From contig CM054059.1 in NCBI GenBank assembly GCA_028641055.1, positions 437,498,515-437,562,514 on the forward strand: a DNA stretch of 64,000 nt. Direction: 5' to 3'. Both the position numbers and the translations under genes were made by a program. Each line of letters begins with the position of its first letter. The first letter of the stretch is position 1. This DNA comes from Alopecurus myosuroides (Eukaryota; Streptophyta; Magnoliopsida; Poales; Poaceae). Below are positions 1 to 11,965 of the stretch, in pieces. The notes under the pieces were generated by a model that was given only the letters and a program-made list of their open reading frames with translations, did not search any database and was not told where the DNA came from.

Positions 1-166
1 ATCGGTTTGGTGTTCCCTGTACGAGTTGGTAAGGAGTAGTACTCCTACCCCTCGTACACCTTCCATGTAATTACCACGATGGGGGGTGTTTCCCATCCTT
101 ATAAACACGTACCGATCGGCCTGGAAGGCTACGATCGTTCTCTCCCACAAACCCCATACGACAACA
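1..166 (+). repeat. Copia-1 5' LTR (3' part only)
   Basis: Matches 8857-9021 almost base for base and ends in ...ACAACA directly before a tRNA-iMet-like primer site. The first ~35 bp of the LTR lie left of the window. The full LTR would be about 200 bp. Confidence 0.9.
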
Positions 167-180
167 TGGTATCCAGAGCC
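167..180 (+). other. Primer binding site of Copia-1
   Basis: TGGTATCCAGAGCC directly follows the LTR. It resembles the initiator-Met tRNA complement used by plant Copia elements (TGGTATCAGAGC), with one extra base. Confidence 0.85.
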
Positions 181-384
181 CTTCTTCCTCCCTTCTAGTT
201 GTCGCAGTGCCGGTCATCTCCTCTATGTCACCGTCGCCACGATCCTCCTCTACAGATACCTCTGATCGCCACGATCCTCAACCGATCCCACAACTAGGAA
301 TCAAAACAAAAACCCTAGCTAGTCCACAAATCCCCCACCCTCCCAAAACCCTAGATCCCCTCGGTTTCCCTACGCCTCATCTTC

Positions 385-3300
385 ATGGCGTCCTCCTCCT
401 CGGCTTCGTCCACCATTGGTGCGCCCCCTGCCACGCGCTTGACATGAGATAACTTCCTCTCATGGAAGGCCCAGGTGCTCCCCTCTCTCCGTGGTGCCTG
501 GGTAATGCCTCTTCTTGAAGGAACCGAAGTGGCCCCTGCTGAATTCTTGGAATCACTTGATGCAAATCAGAAGAAGGTTTTGGTCCCCAATCTGGCATAT
601 TATGCGTGGGTGACAAAGGATGAGCATGTTGTTAGCTTCCTCGTGAATTCTCTCTCCGAGGACATACTTGTGCATACCTATGGCCTCGAGCATGCCGCTG
701 AGGTTTGGGCCGCTATCAACAATTTGTTTTCCACACAGTCAAAAGCAAGGGTCTCATCGCTGCGGGCTGCGCTCACCAACACAAAAAAACTCGACTTGAC
801 CGCTCAGCAGTTCATCACAAAGATGAAAGGGTTTGCCTCTGAACTTGCCGTTGCGGGTAAACGTGTCGATGATGATGAGCTCAAGGACTATATTCTCAAT
901 GGTGTCGATGGTTCTTTCAATCCACTTGTTGCGTCCATTAATGCAGTTTCATCTACTTCACTTAACGATCTGTGTTCTCAGCTCTTGTCATATGAGTATC
1001 GTGAGAACATGCTGGTTGCTTCGGGGAAAGGCACGAGCATGTTCACATCTTCGGTAAATGCAGCTCCTCGCCGTCCACCTCCTCCTTATGGTTATACTAC
1101 ACCCAAACCACCTCTTTTACCTACACCACACCCACAACAACCATATCATCCCCCACAACCATATCATCCACCACCACAAGCATATCATCCACCACCACAA
1201 CCTACCTACAACCCGCCACCCTCACAACACACATATACCCCTCCACCACCTTACTACCCCTCGCCATACCCTCCACCACACATGCCATATTACCCGCCAC
1301 CACCTACACCCTATTACCAGCCTAACCGTCCTCCACCACCCACATACCAGCCCCGTCCTCCTCCACGTCCCATGCAACCAGCCAAGCAGGATATTGGTCG
1401 CTGTCCCAAGGGGGGTCGTGGTAAACGGGACCGTGTGGCCACACCGTGGTAGGAAGGAGTTTTTTTTCAGATTTGCAAAAAGGAGGGTCATTCTGCAGGA
1501 GAGTGTTGGTGGCGCTATGGTGATGATAATGATGATGATGACACGCAACATGAGAACAAAACTGCTTATGGAGTTGATACCAACTGGTATGTAGACACTG
1601 GGGCTACCAATCATGTTACAGGACAACTCAACAAACTCCAAGTTCATGATCATTATCAGGGGCGTGATCAGGTTCACAATGCTAGTGGACAAGGTATGGA
1701 CATTGCACATGTTGGTCATTCAGTTTTGCACACCCCGCATAGTTCTATTCAACTTCGCAACATTTTGCATGTTCCTAGTTCCTCCATGAATTTGCTTTCA
1801 GCTCATAAAATAGCTCTTGATAATAATGCATTCATTGAGATTCACCTCTTCTTTTTCTTGATAAAGGATCAGGCAACACAGCAAATCATGTTTAGAGGTC
1901 CTTGTCATGGTGGATTGTATCCCCTAGTTCTTGTGGCTACGGGAGGTTCCAAACATGCACTCGTCACCATCAAGCCTTCCTCCTCCACGTGGCATCGTCG
2001 ATTAGGACATCCATCTTCGTTTATTGTTCAACAAGTTCTTAGGCAGAATAATCTCTCATATACTCCAAAAATAAACTCTTATATATGTGATCCATGTCAA
2101 CTAGCAAAGAGTCATCAGTTACCCTACCATATCTCTACTAGTGTTTCCACTGTTCCTTTGGAACAAGTGTTTTCTGATGTTTGGGGGCCTGCTTCCCCTT
2201 CTGCTAGCAAACATGTCTATTATGTAAGCTTCATTGATGATTTTAGTAAATTTACCTGGATTTACTTACTCAAGAAGTGTTCTGGTGTGTATCAAGTCTT
2301 CCTTAATTTTCAGCAGTATGTTGAGCGCAAGTTTAATCGCAAAATAATTACCATGCAAACTGATTGGGGTCGTGAATATGAAAAATTCCATGTTTTTTTC
2401 CAAAAAGTAGGCATCACTCATCATGTTTCATGTCCTCATGCTCATCAACAAAATGGTTCTGCCGAACGCAAACATCGTCATATTGTTGAGGTTGGTCTCG
2501 CACTCCTTGCTAATGCCTCCATGCCATTAAAATATTGGGATGATGTTTTTCTTGCAGCCACTTTTCTCATCAATTTACTTCCTTCCAAAGTTCTCAACTT
2601 TGAAACACCAACCCAAAAGCTACTTCAGCTTACTCCTAACTATGACTCTCTTCGTGTATCTGGTTGTGCTTGTTGGCCAAATTTACGTCCTTACAATAAA
2701 CACAAACTCTCGTTTCGGTCCAAGCGATGTGTTTTTCTTGGGTATAGCCCTCTTCATAAAGGAGTTAAGTGTTTAGATGTCACAACAGGACGAGTATATA
2801 TTTCACATGATGTTGTGTTTGATGAGCATGTCTTCCCATTTGCTTCTCTTCATCCTAATGCGGGTCTTCGTTTATCTGAGGAAATCCTATTACTTCCCAC
2901 TGAAAATCCCACCTTGGCATCAAATGATAGGGGTGTGCATACTAATGATAACATATTGCAAATTGTTCTTGTTGTTACTCCATTACAGGATACAGCTGTT
3001 GATTCAAATCTGGAAGAAAATGGTGCAACTACTGATCAAACAGATGAAAGTAGTGAAGAATTTGCGTCTGGACAAAATGGGACTGATTCCCATGATGATT
3101 CGGAGGCTGAATCCATCTTGGATCAACTCTCGCTGGATCCCGAGGAGGAAGATTCCGCGTAGCTGACCCCGCGCCACTCCGCTCGTGCCACGTCGCAGGC
3201 CCCTGCATGCACCCGTGCCCCCGGTTCGCCGTCTCCTGACAGCCCGGCAGCGCTGTCCCCCCTTGGGTCACGCGCGTCTGCCTCTGCCTCCGACCAGTCT

Positions 3301-5128
3301 GCCTCGGGCTCGCCCGCCACTCCCTCCTCGCCAAGTGGCGACACAAGGCCCTCCTCCCAGGATACGGACAACAGCGCCCCCCAGGACACGGACAGCAACG
3401 AGCAACTCAACGCCAATGCTTCTGATTCTTCCCAGACGCACAATTCCTCCCCTGGATCCTCTATGCCAGTGACAGATTCTGTGCTCCCCCATGTGTCTCC
3501 AACCAAAAATCGTCTTCAAAAAGGTATTAGCAAGCATAGGAAATACACTGATGGCACAGTTCCCTAGAAAATTTTTGTGTTGTTCACGTCTGCAGGAGAA
3601 CCAAAGAATTTCAAGGAGGCTGTTACTGATAGAAATTGGCAGGATGCCATGCAAGATGAATATGATGCTTTGATTGCTAACAATACCTGACATCTTGTCC
3701 CTCCCAGCTCCAACAAAAATGTCATTGACTGCAAATGGGTTTACCGCATAAAGAAACATGTTGATGGTTCTATTGACAGGTACAAAGCCGGCTTAGTTGC
3801 CAAAGGTTTCAAACAAAGATATGGTATTGATTACGAGGACACATTTAGTCCTGTTGTCAAAGCAGCTACTATTAGACTTGTTCTTTCTATAGCAGTATCA
3901 CATGGATGGCACTTGAGACAGCTAGATGTAAAGAACGCGTTCCTACATGGTGTTCTGGAAGAAGAAGTTTATATGAAACAACCTCCAGGTTTTGAGTCTT
4001 CCGCTGCTCCACATCACATATGCAAACTTGACAAAGCTATTTATGGTCTAAAACAGGCACCTCGGGCATGGTACTCTCGACTTAGTGCCAAGTTGCACAC
4101 TCTTGTTTTTGTTCCTTCAAAGGCAGATACATCCTTATTTCTCTTTGATAAATCAGGTATTACAATGTTTCTCTTGATCTATGTGGATGATATTATTCTC
4201 ACGAGTTCTTCGGATCATGCAATTTCGGCCTTAGTGCGCAATCTTGGCAATGATTTTGCTTTAAAAGATCTTGGTGATCTACATTTTTTCTTGGGTATTG
4301 AGTTGCACAGAAAATCAGATGATTTGTTTCTTAATCAAGAAAAATATGCTCAAGATCTCTTGGCTCGGGTTGGTATGACTGATTGTTCACCATATCCTAC
4401 GCCGCTCTCCAGCAGTGATACATTATCTCTTCATGATGGTTCTCCTCTTGGTCCCGAGGACAGCTCGAGTTATAGGAGTGTTGTTGGTGCTCTTCAGTAT
4501 TTAACCTTGACCAGACCAGATATATCTTTTTCTGTTAAACAAGGTTTGTCAGTTTCTTCATGCCCCAATTACCGTTCATTGAACAACAGTCAAGAGGATT
4601 TTACGATACATCAGTGGTACAAGTACTATTGGGATAACTTTTCAGAAACCCCCCTCTACGGTACTTAGTGCTGATTGGGCAGCTGATTTTGATGATAGAC
4701 GCTCCACAGGAGGTTTTGCTATTTTCTTTGGTCCTAATCTTGTTTCTTGGAGTGCCTGCAAGCAACCTATAGTATCTCGTTCCAGTACAGAAGCATAATA
4801 CAAGGCTCTTGCTAATGTCACTGCTGAACTGATATGGGTTGAGTCTCTAGTCCGTGAGCTTGGTGTCAGTCTTCGTGAGAAGCCATGCTTGTGGTGTGAC
4901 AATCTTGGTGCTACTTTTCTGTCGGCCAATCCAGTCATCCATGCTCGTACTAAAGTCACTAAACGCATTGAGATTGATTTTTATTTTGTGCGGGAGCGAG
5001 TTGCTGCTAAACAAGTTGATGTTCGATTCATCTCTAGCAAGGACCAAATAGCTGATGGTTTTACTAAACCTTTATGTGTTAAGAAACTTCAGGAGTTTCC
5101 TCGTAATCTAAACCTTTCCAAGGCTTAG
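385..5128 (+). pseudogene. Copia-1 gag-pol polyprotein, broken
   Basis: One former polyprotein. Domains in order: N-terminal Gag with a UBN2-type region (about 530-1010), a long Pro/Tyr-rich stretch (1070-1375), a damaged CCHC knuckle near 1470 whose first Cys reads as Phe, aspartic protease (VDTGA, Asp codon 1594), GAG-pre-integrase zinc region (WHRRLGH...CDPC), integrase with acidic codons at 2176, 2362 and 2464, reverse transcriptase with YVDD near 4180, and RNase H (about 4670-5128). Breaks: in-frame stops at 445, 1450, 3160, 3565 and 3688; a frameshift near 4545; further stops at 4580 and 4796 in the new frame. The first ATG (385) lies in the same frame as the rest. It cannot make a full polyprotein; the family would reverse-transcribe and integrate its own RNA. 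Confidence 0.9.
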
Positions 5129-5130
5129 AT

Positions 5131-5140
5131 TAAGGGGGGG
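5131..5140 (+). other. Polypurine tract of Copia-1
   Basis: TAAGGGGGGG lies directly before the 3' LTR start TGTTAGA, the usual plus-strand priming position. Confidence 0.85.
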
Positions 5141-5147
5141 TGTTAGA
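5141..5147 (+). repeat. Copia-1 3' LTR, left 7 bp before the insertion
   Basis: TGTTAGA begins the 3' LTR. Its last five bases (TTAGA, 5143-5147) are duplicated at 8824-8828 on the far side of the inserted element. Confidence 0.85.
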
Positions 5148-6200
5148 TGTAACACCCGGGGGGATTTCCCTCGAATAGAATTGCTTGTTTTCTTTTTTTT
5201 GCATGACATTGCATCATGCATCATTTGCATTGCATCTTGCTTCAAACCATTTTGGAAAATTCAAGCAAATTCATTTAAATTTCAAACAGCAACAAATATT
5301 TAAAATTTTGAAAAACAAAAGTTGGTGCAACTGGGCCTTTTCAATCAGGAACTTATAAAAATTATCACCATAATTTAGGGTCCCAAAAACCCCTTATTTT
5401 TCCTTCTTTTTTTCTACACAAAAAAAAGAAAAAAAAGAAGTGGGGAGGCAGGCCACAAAGGCCCACCTACGACCCATCCATCCGAGGAAGCCCACCCACC
5501 AAATCCAGCCCACCTTCTCTTCTTCTCCGTACGGACGGGAACGAGGAGAGCGTGACCCCCTCCCGTACCACAACCACCACCACCTCCTCCCATGGTCCCC
5601 CCTCTCCCCCTCCTTTATCTACCTCAAGCCTCCTCCTCTCCTCCCAAGAAACCCTAGCCTCCCTCTTCTTCCTCTCCAGCCGCCGCTGCCCCTCTTTTTT
5701 CCTCTCCTCTCCTTCCTCTGTTTCTTTTCCCCCACCAGTACACCACCATGGCCGGAGCTTGAAGCTCTGCCGTGTCGTTGCCTCAAGAACTTCCACGCCA
5801 AGATGGATGTCGGAATGGAATCAGGAGGTCGTTCTCTCCGTGATTGTTGTAGACACCAAGGCGGGAGGCGGTCTAGATCGACGGCACCGTCGAGATCTTC
5901 CCGACAAGGACCATCGCGCCTTCCTCGCATACATGGTCTGCATCACGTCACCGCGAGTCTTCCCCAAGACCCTCCACTCCACCGGCAACCCCAAGGTGAG
6001 CCTCCGCCTCGAGACCTATCCCCTACCCCTCCTCATGCCTGGGAGCGAGGCCATCGAGCGTTGCCCGCTGCAGGACCGTCGTCTTCCTCGTTCTGTCCCC
6101 GTCCAACTCTCTGAATCTTTGCTGTTCGTAAAAATTCAGTTAACTGTGTTGTGTAACCACTTATTCAGACGGATCTCTATCCTATGACAAGCACGTACAC

Positions 6201-6287
6201 AGCCCAGTGGTCCCGTTCCCTGGATTTTGCTGAGAGATCGCGAGTTCGAACCCCATCCGAGGCAACGCCTCCCTTTTTCTCTTATTT
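6201..6287 (+). other. tRNA-like module 1 (box A / box B) in the LTR-like element
   Basis: An A-box-like AGCCCAGTGGTC (6201-6212) and a B-box-like GAGTTCGAACCCC (6241-6253) lie about 40 nt apart and are followed by a T run near 6283. This is the layout of a Pol III internal promoter. The intervening sequence does not fold into an evident tRNA, so it is not called as a tRNA gene. Confidence 0.45.
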
Positions 6288-6382
6288 TTCACCGCGCACT
6301 GCCTTTGCTTCAGTTTCGTCAGATTCCCGTCGCTGTGATACCTCATACAGCAAAAACTCCGTTCTGAATCACAAGCAGAGAG

Positions 6383-6465
6383 GTAGCCCAGTGGTTATGC
6401 ACACGATTCACTTCTCTGCACACCCAGGTTCGAATCACCAGGGAGGCAAGGCCTGCACCCTTTTT
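6383..6465 (+). other. tRNA-like module 2 (box A / box B) in the LTR-like element
   Basis: GTAGCCCAGTGGT (6383-6395) and GGTTCGAATCA (6428-6438) are followed by TTTTT at 6461-6465. It shares the same A-box core as module 1, about 180 bp downstream. It may be SINE-derived or part of the host LTR. Confidence 0.5.
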
Positions 6466-8823
6466 CCCAATTTTTGCCTCGCCGGAGCCGGCCCCACCGT
6501 TCGGTGAGCCTGGAGGCCACAGTGGCTCTACACTCGCCTCGTCAGCGCCCGCGTGGCACTGGGGCCAGCATGTCAGCCTCAGCGGCTGGCTCTGTCACCG
6601 GGGAGAAAAATCCCAGATCCAGAATTTCGCACCCAGGCCCCTGCTCTTCTATGTTTTGCACCGGGGCCCTTCCACACTCTGTTTCCATCACGAACAAGTC
6701 CCAGTTTTTACAGAAAACACCCAAAACTTCAAATTGCTATAATTTTTGTTTTACTAATCGAAATAATGCAAACTTTATGTCTATTTTGATCAGAAAAATG
6801 CAAGGAATATGAATATGTCATCCATGCTCATGTTTTCATCTTGTATTATGCATTTTAGCCTATGTTATGCCTGTCAACTAAATAACAACATATGGAATGT
6901 GTTGGGGTATTAACTAAATATTGCCCTATTACATTTAATATTGTTTAGCTCACCTACTTATGGTTTTGCATGTTAATCAGCATTTAATATGATGGTTAGA
7001 TAAACAACTTGAACCATAATTATTTGTCCGGACTCCGGGTCCGATTAAATTGTCTAAGTTGTAATTTTGCGTTGCATCCCGCATGTCATGCATATAAAAT
7101 AGGATCATGCTGGATCTTTTGCCGTAGTAGTAATTGTTGCATCCGGTGTTTGTTCTAGTTCGTTGCTTCTTCACGGATAGGACGTTGAGATGATGTGAGC
7201 ACCAACAAGTTCTTCGGATGTACCTCTACTTGCTGGATGTCAGGCAAGTATACTCACTTGCTACCTATGTTGCCTTTCCTCACTTGTTACCGATTCTTTC
7301 CGTTGTCTTTATGCTAGCCTAGTATTTTCGATGCTTGTGTTCCGATCCCATCACATGTTTACCCTGCTGCCACGATATTGCCTTACCTCCACACCTATAA
7401 CCCTGTTGTTTGTTGGCCTGTGTCGTACTATCATGCTTAGTGTTGTTTGCGCTCAAGTCTTGTTGTCCGTCTTATCACCTGTTTAGTTTGATAGTTGGGT
7501 TTCAACTTAATCAACAGCATGTTAATGTTTTGGGTAATAATAATTTGATGATAAGGCACCGGCAGGAGGCCCGGCGTGGTTTTGAGGCCTGCTAGTGTCG
7601 AACTTAATTAGAAAAAGGGTCTTGTCCTCCGATCCATGATGAGCGCACTAACCGCATGTGGGAAGCGTGTATGGGCGCCCCCCGCAATTCTGATTCGATT
7701 CGCATCTCGTCCAAATCGCCACACTTAGTTCGGGCTTTCCATTTGCTGCATGCATATGCAGGTGCGAACCCTTGGCGCCAGGGTGGAACTTTTGTAGTCG
7801 GCATTTAGGGCGGCGTGGTCTTAGAGTGCTATGAGGGTCCCCCTTTTCTTCGTGGGGGCTCGATTAGCCGCGCATGCACAGCACGTGGTTCTTTGGTCTT
7901 GATGCGAAGAAGAGTTGGGTTGTGTTGAGTGCCTCGCTTGGTGGAAGTGCATTTCCATCTGGCGGGTCATTCTTACGTGTACGGCCAAATTGGTGCATCC
8001 CTGCAGGGTTAATCTTCTCGAGAAGCCGTGTTGTCCGCGGTTATGGATGACTTGGTGAAAGTGCTGGCTAACAAGTACCCAGACAACTTACACTTAACGA
8101 TGATAACTTGACTAGTAATATAGATTACCTCCACCATGAAAATGAATGTCACCTTAATCAACAGTGTGAGTTTCCTTGGGTTGCTTTCTTAGTAGGGGGT
8201 AACACTGGATGGGTATTGTTTGGTGAGTAGTTATAGTTGGTTTGTCGCGCTATCTTATCCCTTTCTTTTAGCCGGATGTTGTAGCGCGTCTCTGTAGTTA
8301 GTTAGTGCAGCCCGCTGCCGCTTCTTTGCACTACCCCCTATTCTTTCCGTTGTACCCAAAGTATTTGTATCTTGTGATGATTGGTTACGCTGGTATCTTG
8401 TGAGTATGGTTTATCCACTTGCCAGTACTTAATAGTACTGACCCACGAATCCTTTTCGTGGCTGCATATTCCACATTGCAGTCAACAGGTTTGAAGTCTG
8501 ACGATGTTATCTTGGGAATCCCTCCGGCTTGGCCTGGGCAGGGGTTGGACGCCATCGGTTATCTTCAGGACTCTTAGTCCAATTTGTATCTTGTCCGTAG
8601 TCGGACACTATGTTGCTTCTTCCGCTGTTATTTGGATCTTTGTATTGTATCAGTTGTATCCTTGACTCGTTTGAGTCGTCTTGTATATACCTCATCTGTT
8701 GTTGTTGTGGATTATTCGTGAACTGTTGTAATGTTATCACAAGTGGCAACCTGAAATCGGTTATTATGTGGGTTTTGGCGGAAATGCTGAAATCTGCATA
8801 GTGCCCGATCCCGGGGCGTCACA

Positions 8824-9021
8824 TTAGATATTTTGGTTTCTGCCTTTCTAGTATGTATCGGTTTGGTGTTCCCTGTACGAGTTGGTAAGGAGTTGTACTC
8901 CTACCCCTCGTACACCTTCCATGTAATTACCACGATGGGGGTTTTTCCCATCCATATAAACACGTACCGATCGGCCTGGAAGGCTACAGTCATTCTCTCC
9001 CACAAACCCCATACGACAACA
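8824..9021 (+). repeat. Copia-1 3' LTR, right part
   Basis: It begins with the duplicated TTAGA and continues the LTR to ACAACA at 9021. Positions 8857-9021 match 1-166. With 5141-5147 removed of duplication, the LTR is about 200 bp. Confidence 0.9.
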
Positions 9022-9776
9022 AGTGTAACCCATGCGCTACCCCCATTGATGTCAAGTGCAAGTTGTCTTCCACCGCCGGCTCCCTTCTTGTTGATCCCAC
9101 GGAGTACCGCAGCTATGCGGGTGCCCTGCATTACCTGACGCTCACGCGTCCTGACATCTCCCACGCTGTCCAGCAGGCGTGCCTCTACATGCATGCACCT
9201 CGCGAGCCACATCTCTCTCCGGTGAAGCGGATTCTACGCTACGTTAAGGGCACTCTCGACCTCAGCATGCATCTCTACCGATCTTCGACAGTGTCGCTCA
9301 TAGCCTACTCTGACGCCGACTGGGCCGGCTGCCCGGACACACGGCGTTCCACGTCTGAGTACTGCATCTATCTCGGTGATAACTTGATCTCATGGTCATC
9401 TAAGCGACAACATACGGTATCTCGATCTAGCGCTGAGGCAGAATACCGAGTTGTTGCACATGTCGTCGCCGAGTTCTGCTGGATACGTCAACTACTTGGC
9501 GAACTACATCAACCCCTTTCTGCTACCACGGTTGTCTTCTGCGATAATGGCAGTTCTTTCTATATGGCCTCTAACCCGGTTCAACACCGCCGCACCAAGC
9601 ACATCGAGATCGACATTCATTTTGTTCGAGAAAAGGTGTCACTTGGACAGGTTCGGGTTCTCCATGTGCCATCTCGCCACCAGTATGTTGACATCATGAC
9701 GAAGGGTCTGTCTTCGCAGCTGTTTGCCGAATTTCGGTCCAGTTTTTGTGTTCTTCTGTCAGACGCACAAACTGAG
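9022..9776 (+). pseudogene. Copia-2 RT C-terminus and RNase H (5' part outside window)
   Basis: The open frame begins in the middle of an RT domain right after the Copia-1 LTR. It carries the Copia landmarks LTRPDISHAVQQ, YSDADWAGCPDTRRSTS, SRSSAEAEYR, CDN and HIEIDIHFVRE, ending with a PSRHQYVDIMTKGL-type tail. No stops interrupt 9024-9780, so this fragment is better kept than Copia-1, but the gene is cut in two by the Copia-1 insertion. The upstream gag, protease and integrase would lie left of the window. GC content is visibly higher than in Copia-1. Confidence 0.9.
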
Positions 9777-9781
9777 GGGGG
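9774..9781 (+). other. Polypurine tract of Copia-2
   Basis: GAGGGGGG lies directly before the LTR start TGTTAAAG. Confidence 0.75.
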
Positions 9782-9962
9782 TGTTAAAGTATGCCTTGTA
9801 TACGTACATACATGTATGGAATATTTGCTAGGCTACCAACCGAATATTGTATAGCTCATTCGGTTGTTGATCTTGTTGTGATCCTCCTTAGTGGCCAAGG
9901 CATGTACTCTATATATTGCTAATACGTGAAAGCCCAATTGTGTGGCTCTTCCAAAAAAAACA
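9782..9962 (+). repeat. Copia-2 3' LTR (~181 bp)
   Basis: It starts TGTTAAAGTATG after the purine tract, has a TATATATT box near 9911, and ends ...AAAAAACA. The end is placed by the CA rule and by the start of the next repeat. No second LTR copy is in the window to confirm it. Confidence 0.6.
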
Positions 9963-11426
9963 TGTGTGTTAGCTTATATTTCATGTTATGATGCATTACT
10001 TATGTTATTTTATCTTATTTTGCATGTTTGGGAATTATTGGAGAATAAACACCGGGACCAGCAATCTGATGGAAAAAAGCACTGTCGGGACACCCTATTT
10101 CAGAAGATCAGAAGAAGAGGGGGATACCGGAGAGGTCTTAGAGGTTCAGAGGAGGAAGCCAGCCAGAAGGGGAGCCAGAGAGGGGCCACCAGGGGCCCAC
10201 ACCATGGGGTGCGGAGCCCCCCCTCCCGGTCGTGCCGCCTAGTGGTGTGGCCACCCTGGCCCACCTCTGGTCATCCCCTTTCGCGTACTTGACCCCATGG
10301 GAACCCTAAGCCCTAGAACATCATTGAGCAAATATTCCGCCGTTGCCTCGGGGCGGAAAACAACAGAGAGAGAAAAGCTCTCCGATAGGGAGAAATATGC
10401 CGAGGAAATTCCTTCCCAGAGAGGGGAAATCGTCGCCATCGTCCCCGTCATCACTCCGGGCTTCACAAGATCATCATCGTCGTCATCCTCACCACCAGCA
10501 CCATTACCCTCACCGTCCACCTTCATCCCGCTATAACAATTAGGGTTCTTATCATTGTTTTCCACTAGATCTCTCTCCCGGTGTGGATTACTTGTTAGTA
10601 GTTGATGCTTGTGAGATTTATCGGTGTTTGCATTTTATGACCAGATTGTTATTTACCATTATATCACCTCTGATTATGATCCATATGATGTCTCGTGAGT
10701 AGTTCGTTTAGTTCTTGAGAACATGAGAGAAGTCATGATGTTAGTAGTGGAATTATGTTGAAGTAATACTTATATGGTTTATATTCAAGTTGTGGTGTTA
10801 TTCTTCTAGTGGTGTCATGTGAATGTCGGCTACATGACACCTCACCTTTATGGGTCTAGGAGGATGCATTGTGTATTTGGCTACTAATTGTGGGGTTGCC
10901 GGAGTGACAGAAACCTAAACCTCAGTTAGAAAAACGATGCATGAGGGAGTGTAGGATCCCGGAGTTTAAGGTTGTGGTTAGATTTATCTTAATTACTTCT
11001 TGTATTTGCGGATGCTTGTAGGGGGTTTAATCACAAGTATCTATTAGTCCTAGTTGGGCGGTGCATTAGCATAGGTTCACTCACACAACACATATCAAAA
11101 CAATAAATATTAATCAATTGTATGAAACGAAAGCACTTACGAGATTCCCATGTGTCCACGAGAACGTTTAGTCACCATAAGTAAAACAACTGGCTTGTCC
11201 TTTGCTCTCGAAAGGAATGGGCCACTCGCTGCAATTATTATTACTGTTCTTTATTTACTCGCATTTTATTTATCTGTTATATCCAAAACTAACAAAAACA
11301 TGTTTGTTAGTGTTTACATTGAATCCTCTATCCAACCTTCTTGTCAACACATTCTGCTCCTCGTTGGGTTCGACACTCTTATTTATCAAAAGTAGTACGA
11401 TACACCCCTATACTTATGGGTCATCA
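9963..11426 (+). repeat. Athila-type Gypsy 5' LTR (element G)
   Basis: The right end ...GGGTCATCA is followed by a tRNA-Asp-type primer site, as in Triticeae Athila-type families. The body has the usual pattern: a GC-rich stretch with ggggcccacaccatggggtg (near 10190-10210), an AAACCCTAA-like leader and a long AT-rich U5. The left boundary is estimated from the end of Copia-2 (TGTGTGTTAGC). Confidence 0.65.
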
Positions 11427-11437
11427 AGACTATTTTC

Positions 11438-11455
11438 TGGCGCTGTTGCCGGGGA
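11438..11455 (+). other. Primer binding site of element G
   Basis: TGGCGCTGTTGCCGGGGA follows the LTR by 11 bp. It is one base off the tRNA-Asp-type site seen at 44264. Confidence 0.8.
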
Positions 11456-11522
11456 GTGAAGCACTATTGGTAAGAGAAACTTTTACTGTGAGTGTAGATG
11501 CTTTATTTTACTTTATTTTACT

Positions 11523-11636
11523 ATGGATAGTCCAGATGGTTCTTTGTTTAAGGGTTCTACTATTACTGCTAGGGTAGTAGATGACCCGTTATCTTCTGAA
11601 TTAGATCCTCATAAAATACCTATGAAAATTGTTTAA
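11523..11636 (+). pseudogene. Element G gag remnant
   Basis: A 37-codon frame starts at the first ATG after the primer site (MDSPDGSLFKG...) and ends at TAA 11634. Its position matches the gag start of Athila-type elements. Homology beyond this point is lost, so the element is truncated. Confidence 0.45.
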
Positions 11637-11965
11637 CGACCTCTCCCTAAACTATGAGGTAAAGATCTTAATTTGAATGGAATTTTCGCCGCACACATGT
11701 CCCTAGAGTATGGAATGTCGTCACCTTGACAAATTTTGTGATAAAGGGAAGAAACCAAGAAAGGCCTTGAAGGTTCAAAAGCCCTGGGGACGGGTTTATT
11801 ACTTGAATCCCTTCCCAAAGGAGACCCCACTAGGTGTTTTCCTCCTCACCAAGCAATTGGCCGAACCTTAGGAGCCATTCGTCGCCTGAACTTCAGATGG
11901 TTTTATCTTAACCATTTAAATCCTTGTCAGCATACCATCCTGGATTCCTGGTCCTGGATTTTCCC
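11637..11965. other. Unclassified stretch after element G
   Basis: No supported gene. It may be further decayed element G sequence: a frame near 11790-11870 reads like a degenerate Gag, but frames do not hold. Confidence 0.3.

Larger units (their letters stand above)
5148..8823. mobile_element. 3,676 bp LTR-like insertion (probable solo LTR of a large Gypsy/LARD type)
   Basis: It starts TGTAACACCCGGGG and ends CCCGGGGCGTCACA, so its ends are imperfect inverted repeats with TG...CA termini. It is flanked by TTAGA on both sides. Inside there is no gag or pol, no second internal LTR copy and no primer site. There is a GC-rich pyrimidine-rich stretch (about 5440-6080) resembling gene 5' leader sequence, and two tRNA-like modules. 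A solo LTR from LTR-LTR recombination fits best. A complete non-coding retroelement is possible. Orientation is undetermined, and I cannot name the family with confidence. Confidence 0.75.
1..9021 (+). mobile_element. Copia-1 LTR retrotransposon, decayed, 5' end cut by window
   Basis: Ty1/copia element on the plus strand. Seen: LTR remnant, primer site at 167, gag-protease-integrase-RT-RNase H order, purine tract at 5131-5140, and a 3' LTR starting at 5141. The 3' LTR is split by another element (5148-8823) and ends at 9021. The two LTR copies differ at roughly 6-7 of ~166 comparable positions by eye, so this is an older insertion. The sequence right of 9021 is the middle of another Copia RT gene, so Copia-1 is nested in Copia-2. 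The left half of Copia-2 and the left target duplication lie outside the window. Confidence 0.9.

Noticed and set aside
1058..1719. Long frames in other phases over the Pro/Tyr-rich part of Copia-1 Gag
   Set aside because: Low-complexity CCACCA-type repeats keep several frames open; the Gag frame explains them.
5440..6187. Overlapping frames in the GC-rich part of the 3.7 kb LTR-like element as a host gene
   Set aside because: Several frames are open because of C/T-rich composition; no domain, no consistent codon pattern.
6201..6465. Functional tRNA genes
   Set aside because: A and B boxes are present but no complete acceptor, D, anticodon and T arms could be paired.
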